In this document: positions 5,902 through 7,310 of the stretch, piece after piece
How the letters are laid out: every line of letters begins with the position of its first letter
How positions within the stretch are numbered: position 1 is the stretch's first letter
Assembly: GCA_052139695.1 (NCBI GenBank)
Contig: JBKQWF010000311.1
Span: 1 to 7,310, forward strand
Length of the DNA: 7,310 bases
Source of the DNA: PLGF01 sp052139695
GTDB lineage: Bacteria; Verrucomicrobiota; Verrucomicrobiia; Limisphaerales; Palsa-1400
Direction of reading: 5' to 3'
The notes under the pieces: generated by a model
The model's input: only the letters and a program-made list of their open reading frames with translations
The model's database searches: none
What the model was told of the DNA's origin: nothing
Made by a program: the position numbers and the translations under genes

Positions 5902-7224
5902 ATGAATCCTCAACGTCCCTATGGTTACCACGGTTTCGTCTGTCAACGGCAACTCCGCTCCACCCTCAGCCGGCGCGAATGGCTGGCGCGAAGCGCCGGG
6001 GTTCTTGGGCTGTGGGCGGCCGGCGGCTGGCCATCGCTCTTGCGCGCCGAAGAAGTCCCACCACCGGCAAATCTGCCACGGCGGGCGGCGCTCGCTCCCA
6101 GCCTGCCCGTCGCCATCCAGCGGTGCCCTTCCTACGAACCGGCAGTGGTGCGGGAGAAAATGGACGCGGCGCTTGACGCCATCGGCGGCATCGGCCGCTT
6201 AGTGCGTGACAAAACCGTGACCGTGAAGGTGAACATGACTGGCCCGGCACAAGAATTATTGGGGCTGCCGGCATCGCGAACTTATCATATCCATCCGAAT
6301 GTTGTGGCTGCTCTCTGCGCCGCGTTGGACCGGGCAGGGGCGCGGCGCATCGCCATCGTCGAGGCTTGGTATCACCACGAACCCGTTGAGACCGTGCTGG
6401 CGCGCGCCGGGTGGGACTTGCCCGTCCTGCGGGCGGCCGGCGGGCACAAGGTCGTATTTGAAAATACGCGCAACCGCGGCACTTGGAAGTCCTATAGCAA
6501 GCTCAGCGTGCCGTGGGGCGGTTACCTCTTCCCAGCATTCGAGTTGAACGGGTGGTATGAGCACACGGACGTGTTCGTCTCCGTCGGCAAGATGAAAGAC
6601 CACGCGGTGGGCGGCGTGACCATGAGTTGCAAAAATGTGTTCGGCATCACGCCGACGGCGCTCTACGGCGACGACGCGCCTAACGAGGATTCCGTCGAGG
6701 CGCGGGTGGGGCCGTTGCATGAGAACCGCCGTCCGCTGCCCGCGGGAGTGCCCGCTCAAATAGGAGCCAACCCGCCCAACGTGGCCACCGCGCGTGTGCC
6801 GCGCATCGTGGCGGACCTGCTCGGCGCCCGACCGGTGGACTTGGCCATCATTGACGGCGTCAACACGATTACGGGCGGCGAAGGCCCTTGGATCGAGAAT
6901 GTCCAGGCCCTCCAGCCAAAATTGCTTTTCGTGGGCCGCAACCCCGTCTGCACCGACGCGGTCTGCGCTGCCGCGATGGGGTACGACGCCACAGTCGGGC
7001 CGGGCCAATTCCCGTTTCCCGGCGAAAACCACTTGCGCTGGGCCGCGGAAGCGGGCCTTGGAACGAACGATGCCAAACGAATCGAAGTCGCCGGTCTGAG
7101 CTTGGCGGAGGCGCGGTGCAAGTTCCGCACACCTCCCGCCATTCCTGGCAAGGCGGACGCCCGCTTTGCGCCCGCGTCGCCCCAACGGCAAGCCATGAGG
7201 ATCGGCGCCGCCACACGGGGGTAG
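5902..7224 (+). CDS. Tat-exported DUF362 family protein
   Basis: A 440-residue protein of the DUF362 family (PF04015), whose biochemical role is not established; some members carry Fe-S clusters. A twin-arginine motif SRREWL sits at residues 23-28, followed by a hydrophobic segment (AGVLGLWAAG) and likely cleavage after LLRA near residue 49. This predicts export of a folded, possibly cofactor-bearing protein. The DUF362 core spans about 97-400, with family-typical segments: VTVKVNMTG (106-114), HPNVVAAL with AGARRIAIVEAW, VGKMKDHAVGGVTMSCKNVFGI (about 228-249, with Lys230, Lys232, His234, Lys244), IIDGVNTITGGEGP (316-329) and NPVCTDAVCAAAMGYD (347-362). No CxxCxxC ferredoxin motif is present; Cys243, Cys350 and Cys355 are the core cysteines. 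The ATG at 5902 is the only Met start after the in-frame stop at 5794, although no strong Shine-Dalgarno precedes it. The gene appears intact and monocistronic in this window. Family call strong; function unknown. Confidence 0.92.
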   Translation: MNPQRPYGYHGFVCQRQLRSTLSRREWLARSAGVLGLWAAGGWPSLLRAEEVPPPANLPRRAALAPSLPVAIQRCPSYEPAVVREKMDAALDAIGGIGRLVRDKTVTVKVNMTGPAQELLGLPASRTYHIHPNVVAALCAALDRAGARRIAIVEAWYHHEPVETVLARAGWDLPVLRAAGGHKVVFENTRNRGTWKSYSKLSVPWGGYLFPAFELNGWYEHTDVFVSVGKMKDHAVGGVTMSCKNVFGITPTALYGDDAPNEDSVEARVGPLHENRRPLPAGVPAQIGANPPNVATARVPRIVADLLGARPVDLAIIDGVNTITGGEGPWIENVQALQPKLLFVGRNPVCTDAVCAAAMGYDATVGPGQFPFPGENHLRWAAEAGLGTNDAKRIEVAGLSLAEARCKFRTPPAIPGKADARFAPASPQRQAMRIGAATRG

Positions 7225-7234
7225 AGCGCTTGAT

Positions 7235-7259
7235 GCGCGAGGCGCCGTCCGCCTCGCGC
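7235..7259 (+). terminator. Strong hairpin after the DUF362 gene (terminator-like, no T-run)
   Basis: A perfect 10-bp stem, GCGCGAGGCG pairing with CGCCTCGCGC, and a 5-nt loop CCGTC, starting 10 nt after the TAG at 7222-7224. It is not followed by a T-run (CGCTGGAATGG follows), so it is not a textbook intrinsic terminator. It could stabilise the 3' end, act in a low-U termination mode, or be a copy of a dispersed palindromic (REP-like) element. Beyond it, 7267-7310 holds only a short open frame (MAQQARNFSR) running off the window, too short to call. Confidence 0.5.
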
Positions 7260-7310
7260 CGCTGGAATGGCGCAGCAGGCCAGGAACTTCTCCAGGGTGG
7301 TTGAGGATTG

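Noticed and set aside
6256..7191. 311-codon minus-strand frame inside the DUF362 gene
   Set aside because: It is an antisense shadow of a high-GC coding gene. The plus-strand product has clear family motifs, while this translation is Arg/His-rich without any.

Overview
The window looks like a stretch of a fairly GC-rich bacterial chromosome, most likely from the Planctomycetota-Verrucomicrobiota-Lentisphaerota group, with Verrucomicrobiota my first guess. That is inference. It rests on the style of the two recognisable genes: a very large secreted protein built from glycine-rich modules (GGGGGRIAI, GGSGGSIWL, ADGxGY motifs), and a Tat-exported DUF362 protein. No rRNA, tRNA, CRISPR array or transposase was recognised.

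Positions 99-4696 (minus strand) hold one giant surface or secreted protein gene, now split into two overlapping reading frames. From N to C it encodes a signal peptide, a degenerate half-module, four full glycine-rich modules and a fifth shortened one, a probable Ig-like domain, and the start of a beta-helix-like region. The modules repeat with a strict period of 783 or 786 nt (261 or 262 aa). The interval containing the frame break measures 782 nt, and comparison with the sister module at 1598-1640 places a one-base deletion at about 2396. Restoring one base gives a single frame of 1532 codons. The C-terminus also ends abruptly inside a recognisable motif, so the gene may be damaged twice.

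Positions 4697-5901 hold no intact gene that I can defend. The more AT-rich part, 4697-5110, is probably the leader and promoter region of the giant gene and contains a hairpin at 4799-4835. Next come a perfect 8-bp inverted repeat just upstream of a TATAAT box (5142-5175) and a decayed fragment of an extracellular beta-sandwich-like domain (5246-5550) that needs a frameshift to read. The last 350 bases hold only short open frames.

Positions 5902-7224 (plus strand) encode an intact DUF362 (PF04015) family protein with a twin-arginine signal. It is followed by a perfect 10-bp hairpin at 7235-7259. The two main genes are divergently transcribed and more than 1.2 kb apart, so nothing in the sequence ties them into one operon or pathway. 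Both products appear to be exported. I found no convincing undescribed multi-gene system; the most interesting object is the tandem-module giant protein and how it is decaying or varying.
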